NCBI GenBank assembly: GCA_015660915.1 | Contig: JACTTZ010000009.1 | Coordinates: 1-64,000, forward strand | Source of the DNA: Methanomicrobia archaeon | GTDB lineage: Archaea; Halobacteriota; Bog-38; Methanoflorentales; Methanoflorentaceae | Length of the DNA stretch: 64,000 bases | Reading direction: 5' to 3' | In this document: positions 47,649 through 55,666 of the stretch, piece after piece | Layout of the letters: every line of letters starts with the position of its first letter | Numbering within the stretch: the first letter of the stretch is position 1 | Translations under genes and position numbers: made by a program | Notes under the pieces: model-generated | Databases searched by the model: none | Told to the model about the DNA's origin: nothing | The model's input: the letters and a program-made list of their open reading frames with translations, nothing else

Positions 47649-47748
47649 TACCTACAAGTTTACCTATATACTTACCTATAGATATACTTTTGGGTAGCAT
47701 GGTGGGAAAACTAATAGGTAAATATATAAATAAGTAGGCATATACCTA
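47649..47748. promoter_or_regulatory. TACCTA iterons between transposase and AbrB-type gene
   Basis: TACCTA occurs at 47649, 47661 and 47673, exactly 12 bases apart, then as TAGGTA at 47715 and TACCTA at 47743. The cluster fills the divergent promoter region of the transposase and the AbrB-type gene. Regular spacing suggests cooperative binding by the AbrB-type protein to control transposition (inference). Confidence 0.5.
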
Positions 47749-47762
47749 CTCAACGGTAAACA

Positions 47763-47957
47763 ATGGGTGCAATTACCAAACTTACGGCTGCGGTATCGAA
47801 GAAGGAATCGTTGAGAACAACCGTTCCGAGAAGCATCGTGCAACAGTTGAATCTGACGAGTGATGATTCATTAGATTGGCAGCTTGAAGTGAGGGACAAA
47901 GAACTAATAATCGTCGTGCGCCCCTTAAAACGAACCGACGAGCAACATCGAGACTGA
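47763..47957 (+). CDS. AbrB/SpoVT-type DNA-binding protein
   Basis: 64 residues. ITKLTAAVSKKESLRTTVPRSIVQQLNLTSDDSLDWQLEVRDKELIIVVRP has the beta-VPRSIVQQLNL-beta layout of AbrB swapped-hairpin proteins, which bind DNA as dimers and often act as antitoxins or repressors. It is divergent from the transposase across the TACCTA iterons, so it may control the element. Confidence 0.78.
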   Translation: MGAITKLTAAVSKKESLRTTVPRSIVQQLNLTSDDSLDWQLEVRDKELIIVVRPLKRTDEQHRD

Positions 47958-47960
47958 TTA

Positions 47961-48089
47961 ATGGATAAGACTGATAAAGACTATAAGAATAGAATGCCTC
48001 TAATAGTGAATACTAGTATTAAGAACTGGGACGAATTTCGTAAGAGGGTTCTATATTGGTTTAGTCAGGTAGAGACTAACTACCTATAA
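47961..48089 (+). CDS. 42-residue frame following the AbrB-type gene
   Basis: ATG 47961 lies three bases after the AbrB-type stop, so translation could be coupled. The peptide (MDKTDKDYKNRMPLIVNTSI then KNWDEFRKRVLYWFSQVETN) is basic, with an amphipathic helix. A toxin partner for the AbrB-type protein is possible by position only. No family recognised. Confidence 0.4.
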   Translation: MDKTDKDYKNRMPLIVNTSIKNWDEFRKRVLYWFSQVETNYL

Positions 48090-48093
48090 TAAA

Positions 48094-48921
48094 TCAATTC
48101 GCGGGTTGCTTTTCACCTGTGATTTGCTTGCGTTGGACGTAGCGTAGTCTTTCTACGCTAGTAATAGTACATACGTCAATTGGCCCACCGCAGGTTCGCG
48201 GCATCATGGCTAGCCTTTGTACGTTGATTGTAGCTCGGATTAGTAGAATTGCAAGGTCAACTGCATCTTGCAGTGGCAGCGCAGAATAAAGAAATGGCAA
48301 TTCTAATTTTGGCATCTCGCTCAGCAAAAAAGATTTTTGCTCTTCACCCAAAATTCCCGCGTTTTCTATTGTGTTTCTGAGATTAGCGTCATATCCGTTT
48401 ATTAGACGATAGACGATTTGACCTCCATCTCCACCATAAGTTATTCCAAAGTCTCCTTCGTGTTGCTCAACGGGTTCTGGGCTATCAGGAATTACAACTG
48501 CATATTTACGTCCATTCACTTCATTCTCATTATACCCTGCAATTAAAAATGAAATGGGTTCTTGAATCATTCCTGCTGGCGGCGGTGGTGGTGGCGTCGC
48601 ATCCCACTTTGCTTTAAAAAACTGAGATAACTCTTTCGCGAAGTCATAAACAGATATCCTTTCTGGGTGTTGTTCACTAAGTTGCTCATTGAATTCAGTG
48701 AAATACCCATAGGCAGTTCTGTTCCCTATAAAAGCCTGACCGTAAGTAACTACTCCAATGGAGTCGTGCGGGTCGTTAAATGAAAAAAGCTTTGTGGTAT
48801 TGTCGTAGGCGGCTTGGCCGCGAGGCGTTCCTGTTTCCTTGTCTGCTACAGTTACAGTAACTCTGCTTTCTGCGGCCAGAACTAACCCTTCTGGCACTTT
48901 TACAACAAGTCCTAGTGACAT
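48094..48921 (-). CDS. proteasome-like Ntn-hydrolase fold protein
   Basis: 275 residues. The opening SLGLVVKVPEGLVLAAESRVTVTV matches the proteasome beta start (TTTxGixxxdGVvLAAdxRat), and later blocks GVVTYGQAFIGNRTAYGYFTEF, ISFLIAGYNE, GITYGGDGGQ and DLAILLIRATINVQRLAM follow proteasome-subunit order. The usual first Thr is absent; alignment puts Ser2 near the position of Thr3, so activity would require Ser2 exposed after Met removal or the protein may be inactive. It resembles stand-alone proteasome-like proteins of prokaryotes. Carried inside the transposon. Role unknown. Confidence 0.7.
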   Translation of the reverse strand: MSLGLVVKVPEGLVLAAESRVTVTVADKETGTPRGQAAYDNTTKLFSFNDPHDSIGVVTYGQAFIGNRTAYGYFTEFNEQLSEQHPERISVYDFAKELSQFFKAKWDATPPPPPPAGMIQEPISFLIAGYNENEVNGRKYAVVIPDSPEPVEQHEGDFGITYGGDGGQIVYRLINGYDANLRNTIENAGILGEEQKSFLLSEMPKLELPFLYSALPLQDAVDLAILLIRATINVQRLAMMPRTCGGPIDVCTITSVERLRYVQRKQITGEKQPAN

Positions 48922-49134
48922 AAGTCATACCTCTGTAATACAATGCAAGTTACCCCATATTGCGATAACATAATCCTATGTAACGTGCAAGTGTTACAGA
49001 AAGACAGTTATTCCACCAACCCTTTCTTAACAACCTAAAATTAACAACGCTTGGTTTAACAGAACCCTAACCCATGTAGACTTTTGCAACACAATCGTTA
49101 CTTTTGCAACAGAATGGGCTTATGCAACAAAGCC

Positions 49135-49143
49135 GACGTGAGT
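49135..49143. repeat. right 9-bp target-site duplication of the transposon
   Basis: GACGTGAGT, identical to 45586-45594, immediately outside the right inverted repeat. Confidence 0.9.
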
Positions 49144-49287
49144 ATGCGCCACATTTAAATAAAAATAATATAAATATTCCTCTATAATTGAAATAAGGCG
49201 TTTCTGATCGAAAATTGAAGAAATAATTTGAAAACGTATTTATATCGTCGATATAATTTATACGATAAAAATAGTAAGGGTAATATA

Positions 49288-49680
49288 ATGAGGGACCAAT
49301 CCGTGCCGGTATTCGACCAAGACGAAGAAGTGATGACCAACCTTCTTTGCAATATCGGCGTCAAGAGGAACTTGGCGAAGGCACTGGTGTACCTAGCTAA
49401 CGTCACTGAATCGGTTTCCCGCAATGTTGAGCTTGGTGCCGGCTTGCGACAACCTGAAGTGAGCATAGCAATGCGCGAACTGAGGGAACGCGGTTGGATT
49501 GAAGAGTGGGAACAGAAGAAAGAGGGCAAAGGCCGCCCGCTTAAGTGTTACCGTCTCTCCACAGAACTCTGCGACATCATCGACTCTCTCGACGACTCAC
49601 GGAAACGCGACGCACAGCAAGACGAAGAGACCATCGCCATGCTACGGAGCCTTTCCCGAACCGTGGGAGCAGATAAATAG
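49288..49680 (+). CDS. winged-helix transcriptional regulator
   Basis: 130 residues from ATG 49288 (the frame extends to 49228 without a better site). VTESVSRNVELGAGLRQPEVSIAMRELRERGWIEEWEQKKEGKGRPLKCYRLS is a winged helix with recognition helix and wing; the C-terminus is helical. It resembles predicted archaeal MarR/TrmB-like regulators. The promoter has TATATCGTCGATATAA and TATACGATA upstream (49241-49266), a partly palindromic stretch that could be an autoregulatory site. Target unknown. Confidence 0.78.
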   Translation: MRDQSVPVFDQDEEVMTNLLCNIGVKRNLAKALVYLANVTESVSRNVELGAGLRQPEVSIAMRELRERGWIEEWEQKKEGKGRPLKCYRLSTELCDIIDSLDDSRKRDAQQDEETIAMLRSLSRTVGADK

Positions 49681-49697
49681 TTCACTCAGCGCGTGAA

Positions 49698-50399
49698 TCA
49701 CTGCATCAAGATTTCAACAGTAGCAGCCTTTCCGGCGAGTCGCGCGACGTGCACCTCACTGACCTGGGTAAAAATGCCGTGTTCCACCACCCCTGCAATA
49801 GCGGACAGCTCTCGCGCTAACTTTTCTGGATCATTAACAATTCCGAAGTCCGCATCGAGGATAAGGTTCCCTTGATCGGTAACAAAGACGCGATTTTGCT
49901 CAGATCGCCGAAGTTTTGCACTGGCCCCCATTCGACTGACCTCGTTCTGAACGAGTGGACACGCAAGGGGCAGCACTTCGAGTGGCACGGGTAGATTCAG
50001 ACGCGGCGCCAGTTTTGAAGCATCGACGGCAACACAGAATCGCCTCGCCGCGTGTGCAACGATTTTTTCGCGCGTATGCGCCCCTCCGCCGCCTTTGATG
50101 AGGTTAAGGCGTGCATCCACCTGATCGGCGCCGTCGAGTGCGATATCAACGGCTTCATGCTCGTAAAGAGTAGTAAGCGGCACGCGGTGCTTAACCGCAA
50201 GCAGCAGCGACTGATGGGACGTGGGAACGCCCGCAATGGAAAGCCCTTCGTCAGTGATGCGTCTCCCCAGATATGTGATAGCGTGCGCGACCGTCGTCCC
50301 CGTTCCGAGCCCTACAACCATTCCGTCGTCGACCAATTCGGCGATCGATCTTCCAGCCGCTTCCTTCGCGATGCGTGAGGGCTCCATAGAGGAACACAT
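49698..50399 (-). CDS. rpiA: ribose-5-phosphate isomerase A
   Basis: 233 residues from ATG 50399 (ATG 50387 also possible). Signatures GLGTGTTVAHAI, DIALDGADQVD, LIKGGGGAHTREKIVA hold the phosphate-binding loop, catalytic acid and Lys. It interconverts ribose 5-phosphate and ribulose 5-phosphate for nucleotide synthesis. ATAAAAT about 30 bases before the ATG suggests a leaderless mRNA. Divergent from pspA. Confidence 0.94.
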   Translation of the reverse strand: MCSSMEPSRIAKEAAGRSIAELVDDGMVVGLGTGTTVAHAITYLGRRITDEGLSIAGVPTSHQSLLLAVKHRVPLTTLYEHEAVDIALDGADQVDARLNLIKGGGGAHTREKIVAHAARRFCVAVDASKLAPRLNLPVPLEVLPLACPLVQNEVSRMGASAKLRRSEQNRVFVTDQGNLILDADFGIVNDPEKLARELSAIAGVVEHGIFTQVSEVHVARLAGKAATVEILMQ

Positions 50400-50528
50400 G
50401 AATCGCTTGAGCTTAGCCGTTTCGATTTTATCCCGCTCGTGCAACAACGAAGCTATTTAGTCGAGGAGTACAATTTACAAATAAGAACTTGTTAGGATAC
50501 GACACCCTGGTTAAAACGGAGGAAAAAA

Positions 50529-51269
50529 ATGGGGATATTGGATCGTCTCACGACGATGATTAAGGCAAAAATCAGTTCGTTTCTTGATCGACACGAGGAC
50601 CCACGTGAAACGCTCGATTACTCATATGAAAAGCAGCTCGAGCTGCTCACCAATGTAAAGCGCGGTGTCGCCGATGTCGTTACTGCAAAGAAGCGGCTTG
50701 AACTTCAGAAAGCAAAACTCGAATCAAACATCGAAGACCTAAACAATCAGGCCCGAGAGGCGGTAAACCTTGGACGCGACGATCTCGCCCGTGTTGCGCT
50801 CGAGCGGAAAAAAGACTCCATGGCGCAGATCGAGTCACTCACTGCGCAGATTGCCGATCTCGAAAATGAACAGACCAAGCTCGTAAACACCGAAAGGCGG
50901 CTCTCTGCCAAAGTCGAGGCGTTCAGAACGAAGAAGGAAACGATAAAGGCGCAATATTCGGCAGCAGAAGCGCAGGTCAAGATTACCGAGTCTGTGACTG
51001 GGATCTCCGAGGAAATGGCCGACGTCGGGATGTCAGTTCAACGTGCTGAGGAGAAGACAGAATCGATGAAAGCACGATCACAGGCGCTCGATGAGCTTAT
51101 TGACGCTGGTACGCTCCAGGATTTGACTGGCGATCAGACAAAGGTCGAGGAGGAGCTGAGCAAGATCAAGTCGAGCGAGGAGGTCGATCAAGAACTCAAA
51201 ATCTTAAAGCAACAGGTTCCTGTTAAGAAGAAAGCCAAAACGGAAGAGACACAGGAGGCACAGCAATGA
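50529..51269 (+). CDS. PspA/IM30/Vipp1 family membrane-stress protein
   Basis: 246 residues, almost all coiled coil, starting MGILDRLTTMIKAKISSFLDRHEDPRETLDYSYEKQ as in PspA/Vipp1, whose amphipathic first helix binds membranes. CGGAGG precedes the ATG. These proteins form ESCRT-III-like assemblies that protect or remodel membranes. It overlaps the next gene by four bases (ATGA). Confidence 0.92.
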   Translation: MGILDRLTTMIKAKISSFLDRHEDPRETLDYSYEKQLELLTNVKRGVADVVTAKKRLELQKAKLESNIEDLNNQAREAVNLGRDDLARVALERKKDSMAQIESLTAQIADLENEQTKLVNTERRLSAKVEAFRTKKETIKAQYSAAEAQVKITESVTGISEEMADVGMSVQRAEEKTESMKARSQALDELIDAGTLQDLTGDQTKVEEELSKIKSSEEVDQELKILKQQVPVKKKAKTEETQEAQQ

Positions 51270-51544
51270 TCGTGCGCATCCTTGGCGATAACCAGTACGT
51301 GCTCGACAGCAAGTATCTCGACAAACTCAATGAACTCGATAACTGCATGGTCGACCATCTTGGCAGCGGGGAGGTCGACGAATTCCACAGCTGCCTACGC
51401 GACATGATTCACATCATTCGAGACAAGGGAACGCCGCTCGATCCGGCAGAAATACGCCCCTCAGATCTGATCGTCCCGTCACCCGACATGACGCCCGAAG
51501 AAGCACGAAAATTGTTCACAGAGGAGGGGGTCCTCCCGGAGTAG
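51266..51544 (+). CDS. PspAA (PspA-associated) protein
   Basis: 92 residues: MIVRILGDNQYVLDSKYLDKLNELDN and GTPLDPAEIRPSDLIVPSPDMTPEEARKLF match the PspAA family that accompanies PspA in archaea and actinobacteria. It is translationally coupled to pspA (ATGA overlap). It is thought to modulate PspA assembly; the mechanism is not established. Confidence 0.85.
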   Translation: MIVRILGDNQYVLDSKYLDKLNELDNCMVDHLGSGEVDEFHSCLRDMIHIIRDKGTPLDPAEIRPSDLIVPSPDMTPEEARKLFTEEGVLPE

Positions 51545-51552
51545 CCGCGAGA

Positions 51553-52110
51553 CTAAAGCGGCACATCCCACAGAGGGTACCAACGCTCGAGCTCTTGCTC
51601 TATCGGTAGCTCAGGCCCTAGGACTGATCGAAGTCTGAACTCGTAGGCGTAGTCGCGCTTATGTTGCTTCGCGTCGACGGGCACAAAAGGATAAAACTTA
51701 CCGCGCTTGTAGTTGTAAATCCAAAAGACGCTTTTTTGGTTTCGAAAAGGGAAAACCGCGCACAAGATCTGCTCGCCATATCCTCCATCGATCAGCGTTG
51801 AGCTTACTGCATGGATATCAGAGACTACGTTCTCGAACTGCGGGTCAGACACATTGACCCACGCGTAACCAAACGCGTCCTCTTTAAGCTCAAAAACGGT
51901 TTCGCTAATTTTGAGCAGCTCAGTGATCTCAGTCTCGCATTGGGCAAAGCCGCCCGATTCAACGGGTTTGAAACAGATGCCCGCCTTCCCCGTCGGCTGT
52001 AAGCTAAACTCAGTGCTTAACGTAATATAGGCAGTAGCCATTGAGAATAGATCGTTTACTTTCGGAGCTATCCCTTTCGTCCTTCCGAGCAGTGAGTCCA
52101 GAAATCCCAT
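51553..52110 (-). CDS. PspAB (PspA-associated) protein
   Basis: 185 residues from ATG 52110: MGFLDSLLGRTKGIAPKVNDLFSMATAYITLSTEFSLQPTGKAGICFKPVE is the conserved opening of the PspAB family, and FPFRNQKSVFWIYNYKRGKFYPFVP its C-terminal block. Convergent with pspA-pspAA; the trio is a known archaeal/actinobacterial neighbourhood, here with pspAB on the opposite strand. Confidence 0.85.
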   Translation of the reverse strand: MGFLDSLLGRTKGIAPKVNDLFSMATAYITLSTEFSLQPTGKAGICFKPVESGGFAQCETEITELLKISETVFELKEDAFGYAWVNVSDPQFENVVSDIHAVSSTLIDGGYGEQILCAVFPFRNQKSVFWIYNYKRGKFYPFVPVDAKQHKRDYAYEFRLRSVLGPELPIEQELERWYPLWDVPL

Positions 52111-52212
52111 GGCAGTTTGACCTTCAGAGCGCTCCGTTCGGATTCGTCGTGCCACAGAGAGAAAGCGCCGCTAGTGCGCGGCCAAGTAGCTTTTCGCTGT
52201 GTTCCTTGATCG

Positions 52213-52461
52213 CTAGTCACTGAGGATAGTGGAGCCTTCTGGGGTAAAACGGAGGCTGCTCAAATCAGCAATGATTTGCACTGGAGACGTTAGGCGTTCA
52301 TCGTAAGTAACGGTGACGCTGAACGAATCAGCGATTACCTCGACATTGATGATTCCTTTTCGCCGCGCAAGGAACTTGTCGAGCTCGGCCGCATCCGAGG
52401 CTTCCCGCAGCTCGTGCAAGCGAATTTTTACCCTCTTCACGTGTTTCTCATCAGCATTCAT
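52213..52461 (-). CDS. small ferredoxin-fold-like protein
   Basis: 82 residues: KRVKIRLHELREASDAAELDKFLARRKGIINVEVIADSFSVTVTYDERLTSPVQIIADLSSL has the beta-alpha-beta-beta-alpha-beta order of HMA-like or ACT-like domains, but lacks the CxxC of metal chaperones. Upstream of pspAB on the same strand (102-base gap). Function unknown. Confidence 0.6.
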   Translation of the reverse strand: MNADEKHVKRVKIRLHELREASDAAELDKFLARRKGIINVEVIADSFSVTVTYDERLTSPVQIIADLSSLRFTPEGSTILSD

Positions 52462-52689
52462 GAGTCTGCTTCGTATGTTGCTCCATCAGTAGATAAAAAT
52501 GCCCCATCCTTTGTGCGTGAGGTGAGGCTCGAGCGCACGGCTGCTTCTAGATCATCGCACTCACAAAGCAAGAACTGCCATTAAGATGCTCGTCCCCCTA
52601 AGGGTCGAATATCCGCATTGGTGATCCCTTCTCGGATTTATGCTACCATATGAAACGGAATAGCCCCGCTTGCAAGGGCACTGCGAATG

Positions 52690-52930
52690 ACCTGCGGTTG
52701 AATGAAGCGCCGTTCGGATCAAACAACGGTTCTCTTCGAGCTCTTTCCGAAAGCAACATCTCAAAGCAGGAAAGAGGTCGCCAAGCAACAATTGCATCGG
52801 CAGGGACACAGTGTGTGATTTCAATGAGATCTCCAATGCCGCATGAAAGGAGAATCTATTCTTTCTCGAGAATAAGGTAAAGAAAGGAAACCACTCCATA
52901 TGCGTGAAGAAATAGAAGTCACTTGACCCA
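52690..52930 (+). repeat. repeat family 3, + orientation
   Basis: This stretch contains CGAGCTCTTTCCGA (52737-52750) and GCAGGAAAGAGGTCG (52766-52780), then AAAGGAGAATCTATTC and CCACTCCATATGCG. The same order recurs in reverse orientation at about 56390-56570. CTCTTTCC and GGAAAGAG can pair, giving a hairpin with a 20-nt loop. No gene here. Together with its partner it brackets the radical SAM gene region. Confidence 0.5.
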
Positions 52931-53000
52931 TTATTAGCAGATTGTCTATGACACTCTCTTTCTTTCGGTAAATCGTGACGAGCTGCAAAGGAGTGTGATT

Positions 53001-53210
53001 ATGAATAACAAAGCGCAGCTTTATGCGAGAAGGCGGGAGATGTACCATCTTCACGTGCAAAAATTGAACATGGCGGAGATTCTCGATAAGCTCTCGGCCA
53101 AGTATAACATATCCAAACCGGCGCTGTGGCAGGACTGGCAAAAACGCACCAAGTGGGTTTACGACGTCTTTGATCTCGAGCCCTCTCGAGCGCAATATAG
53201 AAACGGATAA
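53001..53210 (+). CDS. small HTH-like protein
   Basis: 69 residues from ATG 53001, with AAAGGAG as SD. MYHLHVQKLNMAEILDKLSAKYNISKPALWQDWQKRTKWV looks like a helix-turn-helix of the terminase-small-subunit or transposon-helper kind (EILDKLSAKYNISKPALWQDW). Very basic. Function unknown; may come from a former mobile element. Confidence 0.6.
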   Translation: MNNKAQLYARRREMYHLHVQKLNMAEILDKLSAKYNISKPALWQDWQKRTKWVYDVFDLEPSRAQYRNG

Positions 53211-53450
53211 CCCCATCCGCCAGCAGATTGGTCCTGAAATAGTAGAATACGATGGGTGCAAAGACGAGCGCTATGGGGCTATACTGGGAGTTGAATGGTG
53301 CTGGGACGATTTCGTTTGGCACCTATGAGTAGGACAGACCTGGTGCTTAGTAGGTTCCTCAGAAGCATTCTCAATACACGCTGAATAAAAAAAGGCGATC
53401 AAGAGACGAGTACTGCGTACAACGGTAGGCCTGCTACGTCGTCAGCACAA

Positions 53451-53612
53451 ATGTCAGATCTTCTTGCAGTACTATCCATTATCGGAATATCGCTTGTAGC
53501 GATCACCGTTCTTGTCCACTTGCTTCCCTTAGTAATGCTTGCCGCACTTGTTCTGCTTGCAGTTTGGAGTTCATTCTTGCGATACCGCCCACGAAGATCT
53601 CTCGTCCGTTAG
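53451..53612 (+). CDS. 53-residue membrane protein
   Basis: A frame from ATG 53451 to TAG 53612 encoding two hydrophobic helices (SIIGISLVAITVLVHLLPL and MLAALVLLAVWSSF) and a basic tail (RYRPRRSLVR). No strong SD is seen. The helical pattern with a positive cytoplasmic tail makes a real small membrane protein likely. Function unknown. Confidence 0.5.
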   Translation: MSDLLAVLSIIGISLVAITVLVHLLPLVMLAALVLLAVWSSFLRYRPRRSLVR

Positions 53613-53790
53613 CATTCTCCGTTTGCTGGAATGGCAAACGACCGTTTTTGCAACTGCTTTAGAGAATTCGCCAAAAAAGATCGTTCAAAAGGGCGGAGAA
53701 GAAGATGCGTGCGTCAGGGGCATTGATAACGCAGGTGTCAGCGGGTCTCGTTTTGGAGCGTTATACACCAGGTCCAGCACTTCACAATGT

Positions 53791-54240
53791 AGTAGAACAA
53801 GTATAGAAAACGCATATTCTCTATACACTGACTATTTTTGACATGACGCAAACATAGATGTGGTCGTGTATAAGAAACAGCTCGGAAAAGGTCGGGAGAA
53901 CGGAAGCACGTTCAAACCAGGCTGTGCTCTCCCGTTCTCCATTGCAATTAAGACCGAGCGCGCATTTCTAAAGCGACTGTTAACTTCATTCACCTCCAAT
54001 GTGGTGAGCGCGGTGGCACATCGACTGCCTCGTCATCGTGCACTGACCATTTTCACCGCGCTCACCACTGACAGACGTTTTTTGATGCCACTTCTTCCTG
54101 CCCGCCCACCTTTCTCCGCGTCGGTGCGCCGTCAACTCAGGAGCGAAAATACGATTTAGGAGAAGAAGCACGATTTAGGAGAGCACAGAGGGAGTGTATG
54201 TTGGCGGTCTGATCGAGTTTCAGTCAAGGAGGCAACGAGA
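53791..54240 (+). repeat. repeat family 2, copy 1 (non-coding, possible RNA)
   Basis: About 450 bases collinear with 56591-57036. Shared blocks include TTCTCTATACA-TGACTATTT, GGAGAACGGAAGC, TTCACCGCGCTCACCACTGA, and GGCGGTCT close to the end. GGAGAACG (53895-53902) pairs with CGTTCTCC (53933-53940), conserved in both copies. Near the end, AGGAG-CGAAAATACGATTT-like units of 19-20 bases are tandemly repeated. Copy 1 ends in AAGGAGG but has lost the ATG that follows copy 2. Confidence 0.6.
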
Positions 54241-54427
54241 ATAAACAGTTGTTTAGCGATATGGAAGCCCCATACAAGAGGCGCCCCGTTAGCGTCCTTG
54301 TGCTCAAATGGCAGTGGTCAAAAACGAGGAGTACAGCGAGAAGCGCGGCAATTGGCAGGCGCGCTGTAGATGGAAGCGCTAATGTGGCCACAACGTCGGA
54401 AGATCGGTCGCTTCGGAAATCTCGCAC
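54224..54427 (-). CDS. possible small membrane protein after the radical SAM gene
   Basis: GTG 54427, 18 bases after the radical SAM stop, opens a 67-residue frame with one hydrophobic helix (LPIAALLAVLLVF) and GCGAGG upstream as a weak SD. It overlaps the end of repeat family 2 copy 1. Could be a co-transcribed small protein or chance. Confidence 0.3.
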   Translation of the reverse strand: MRDFRSDRSSDVVATLALPSTARLPIAALLAVLLVFDHCHLSTRTLTGRLLYGASISLNNCLFSLPP

Positions 54428-54445
54428 CCAGCCTCGCTTAAGCGT

Positions 54446-55666
54446 TTATTCTACTTCGTGGCGTGTCAAATCAAACCCTCGTAGTGGAGTGGCGGAACCT
54501 TCTTCCGAACGTAGCAAAGATCGCACCCACTCACGCTCTGTCCACAACGCGCAGCCGCCCTCCATCTCGCTAAGTGTCTCGTGACGCTGGCGAATTGCCC
54601 GCAGAAGTCTAGATTGCAGCGCCTCTTTAAGCGAGAGCTGTCGCACATTTGCATCGGAGTAGGGCGAAACCGGGCACGGCTCAAGATCCCCTTCAGGGCT
54701 CACGTGAACGAATCCTCGCCCCGCAGCAAGACACCCGCCAAACTGGTCCTCGTCTCCGGGAATTGCAATGAAGATTGCAGGAAATTGAGTGCGAAATCGC
54801 TCTGTTTTGTGCGCCAGCGCGCTCCGCTGCTCATCAGTTAAGATCCAGTCTTCAGTGCCTGCCTCCACTGAGACATACTCTAGGAAGAGAATAAGCTTAG
54901 CCCCTGCCTGGGTGAGGCTCTTGATGAAGCGTTCATCTGTGATTGTCGCGAAGTTAGACCGCGTTATCGTCAAAGAGCAGCCAAAAAAGATTCGTTTAGC
55001 ACGCATCCGTTCCATTGCACTCTGCAGGCGCTTATGCATCCCGACACCTCGACGCTCATCAGTGTCGCGTTCGTCGCCCTCAACACTAATAACGGGGATG
55101 ACGTTTCTCTGGTTTCGAAAGTGGTCAAGCGTGCCCTCATCGATGAGCGTTCCGTTCGTAACTATTGGGAATATAACGGAAGGGAAATCTCTGGTAATGG
55201 TCAAGAGATCCTTACGGATCAGTGGTTCTCCGCCTGCGAATAAAATTGCCGAGATGCCAAGCTCGTTTGCCTCAGCTACAAGAGTACGAAGCCGAGCGTC
55301 ACTCAACTCCGGTCCTTTTGATTTGCCCTTATCATGCGCAAAGGCGTAGCATCCTTTGCAGCGGAGGTTGCACTTGCTTGTGACGCTAACGATAAGGAGG
55401 GCCGGCACGTGCAGGTCACTTTTCTGCCATTTCCGCCGCACGAGCGCCGCTTTCCTCTGCCACAAAATAGTGCGGAGAAAGAAGATGGATTTCGCAGGTT
55501 CCCTTAAGGTGATGCGGACGGCATCCCTGAAATAGCCTAAAATGGCGTCGTTAAGAGCGGGAATGTAGCTGTAGTCGTCCGCCGGCGTGCCGGCATCGGC
55601 CAACGTTGCCGCAGCCGCGGGCCTAGGCGGCTTATGTCGTCGGGATTGAGGCGCTTCTTGAATCAT
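54446..55666 (-). CDS. radical SAM protein with C-terminal SPASM-like cysteines
   Basis: 406 residues. The cluster motif C99-x3-C103-x2-C106 (CNLRCKGCYAF), AGGEPLIR and TNGTLID mark a radical SAM barrel. Toward the C-terminus, GGCLAAGRGFVHVSPEGDLEPCPVSPYSDANVRQLSLKEAL resembles the auxiliary-cluster (SPASM/twitch) region of peptide- or protein-modifying enzymes. The first 90 residues are a family-specific extension. Target unknown; no activating partner or obvious RiPP precursor is adjacent. It lies within the repeat-rich island. Confidence 0.85.
   Translation of the reverse strand: MIQEAPQSRRHKPPRPAAAATLADAGTPADDYSYIPALNDAILGYFRDAVRITLREPAKSIFFLRTILWQRKAALVRRKWQKSDLHVPALLIVSVTSKCNLRCKGCYAFAHDKGKSKGPELSDARLRTLVAEANELGISAILFAGGEPLIRKDLLTITRDFPSVIFPIVTNGTLIDEGTLDHFRNQRNVIPVISVEGDERDTDERRGVGMHKRLQSAMERMRAKRIFFGCSLTITRSNFATITDERFIKSLTQAGAKLILFLEYVSVEAGTEDWILTDEQRSALAHKTERFRTQFPAIFIAIPGDEDQFGGCLAAGRGFVHVSPEGDLEPCPVSPYSDANVRQLSLKEALQSRLLRAIRQRHETLSEMEGGCALWTEREWVRSLLRSEEGSATPLRGFDLTRHEVE

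Larger units (their letters stand above)
45595..49134. mobile_element. 3.54-kb IS5-type transposon with passenger genes
   Basis: Perfect 15-bp terminal inverted repeats, GGCTTTGTTGCATAA at 45595-45609 and its complement at 49120-49134, with a 9-bp target duplication. The termini resemble those of the IS903 group (GGCTTTGTTG). Each end also carries two copies of CTTTTGCAAC 20 bases apart (45627, 45647; 49081, 49101). Inside are the transposase (46419-47642) and at least five other frames: two small genes on the left, an AbrB-type protein and a 42-residue frame, and a proteasome-like protein on the right. It landed just upstream of the tRNA-Met promoter. Base composition is more AT-rich than the flanks. 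Intact ends suggest recent movement. Confidence 0.88.
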
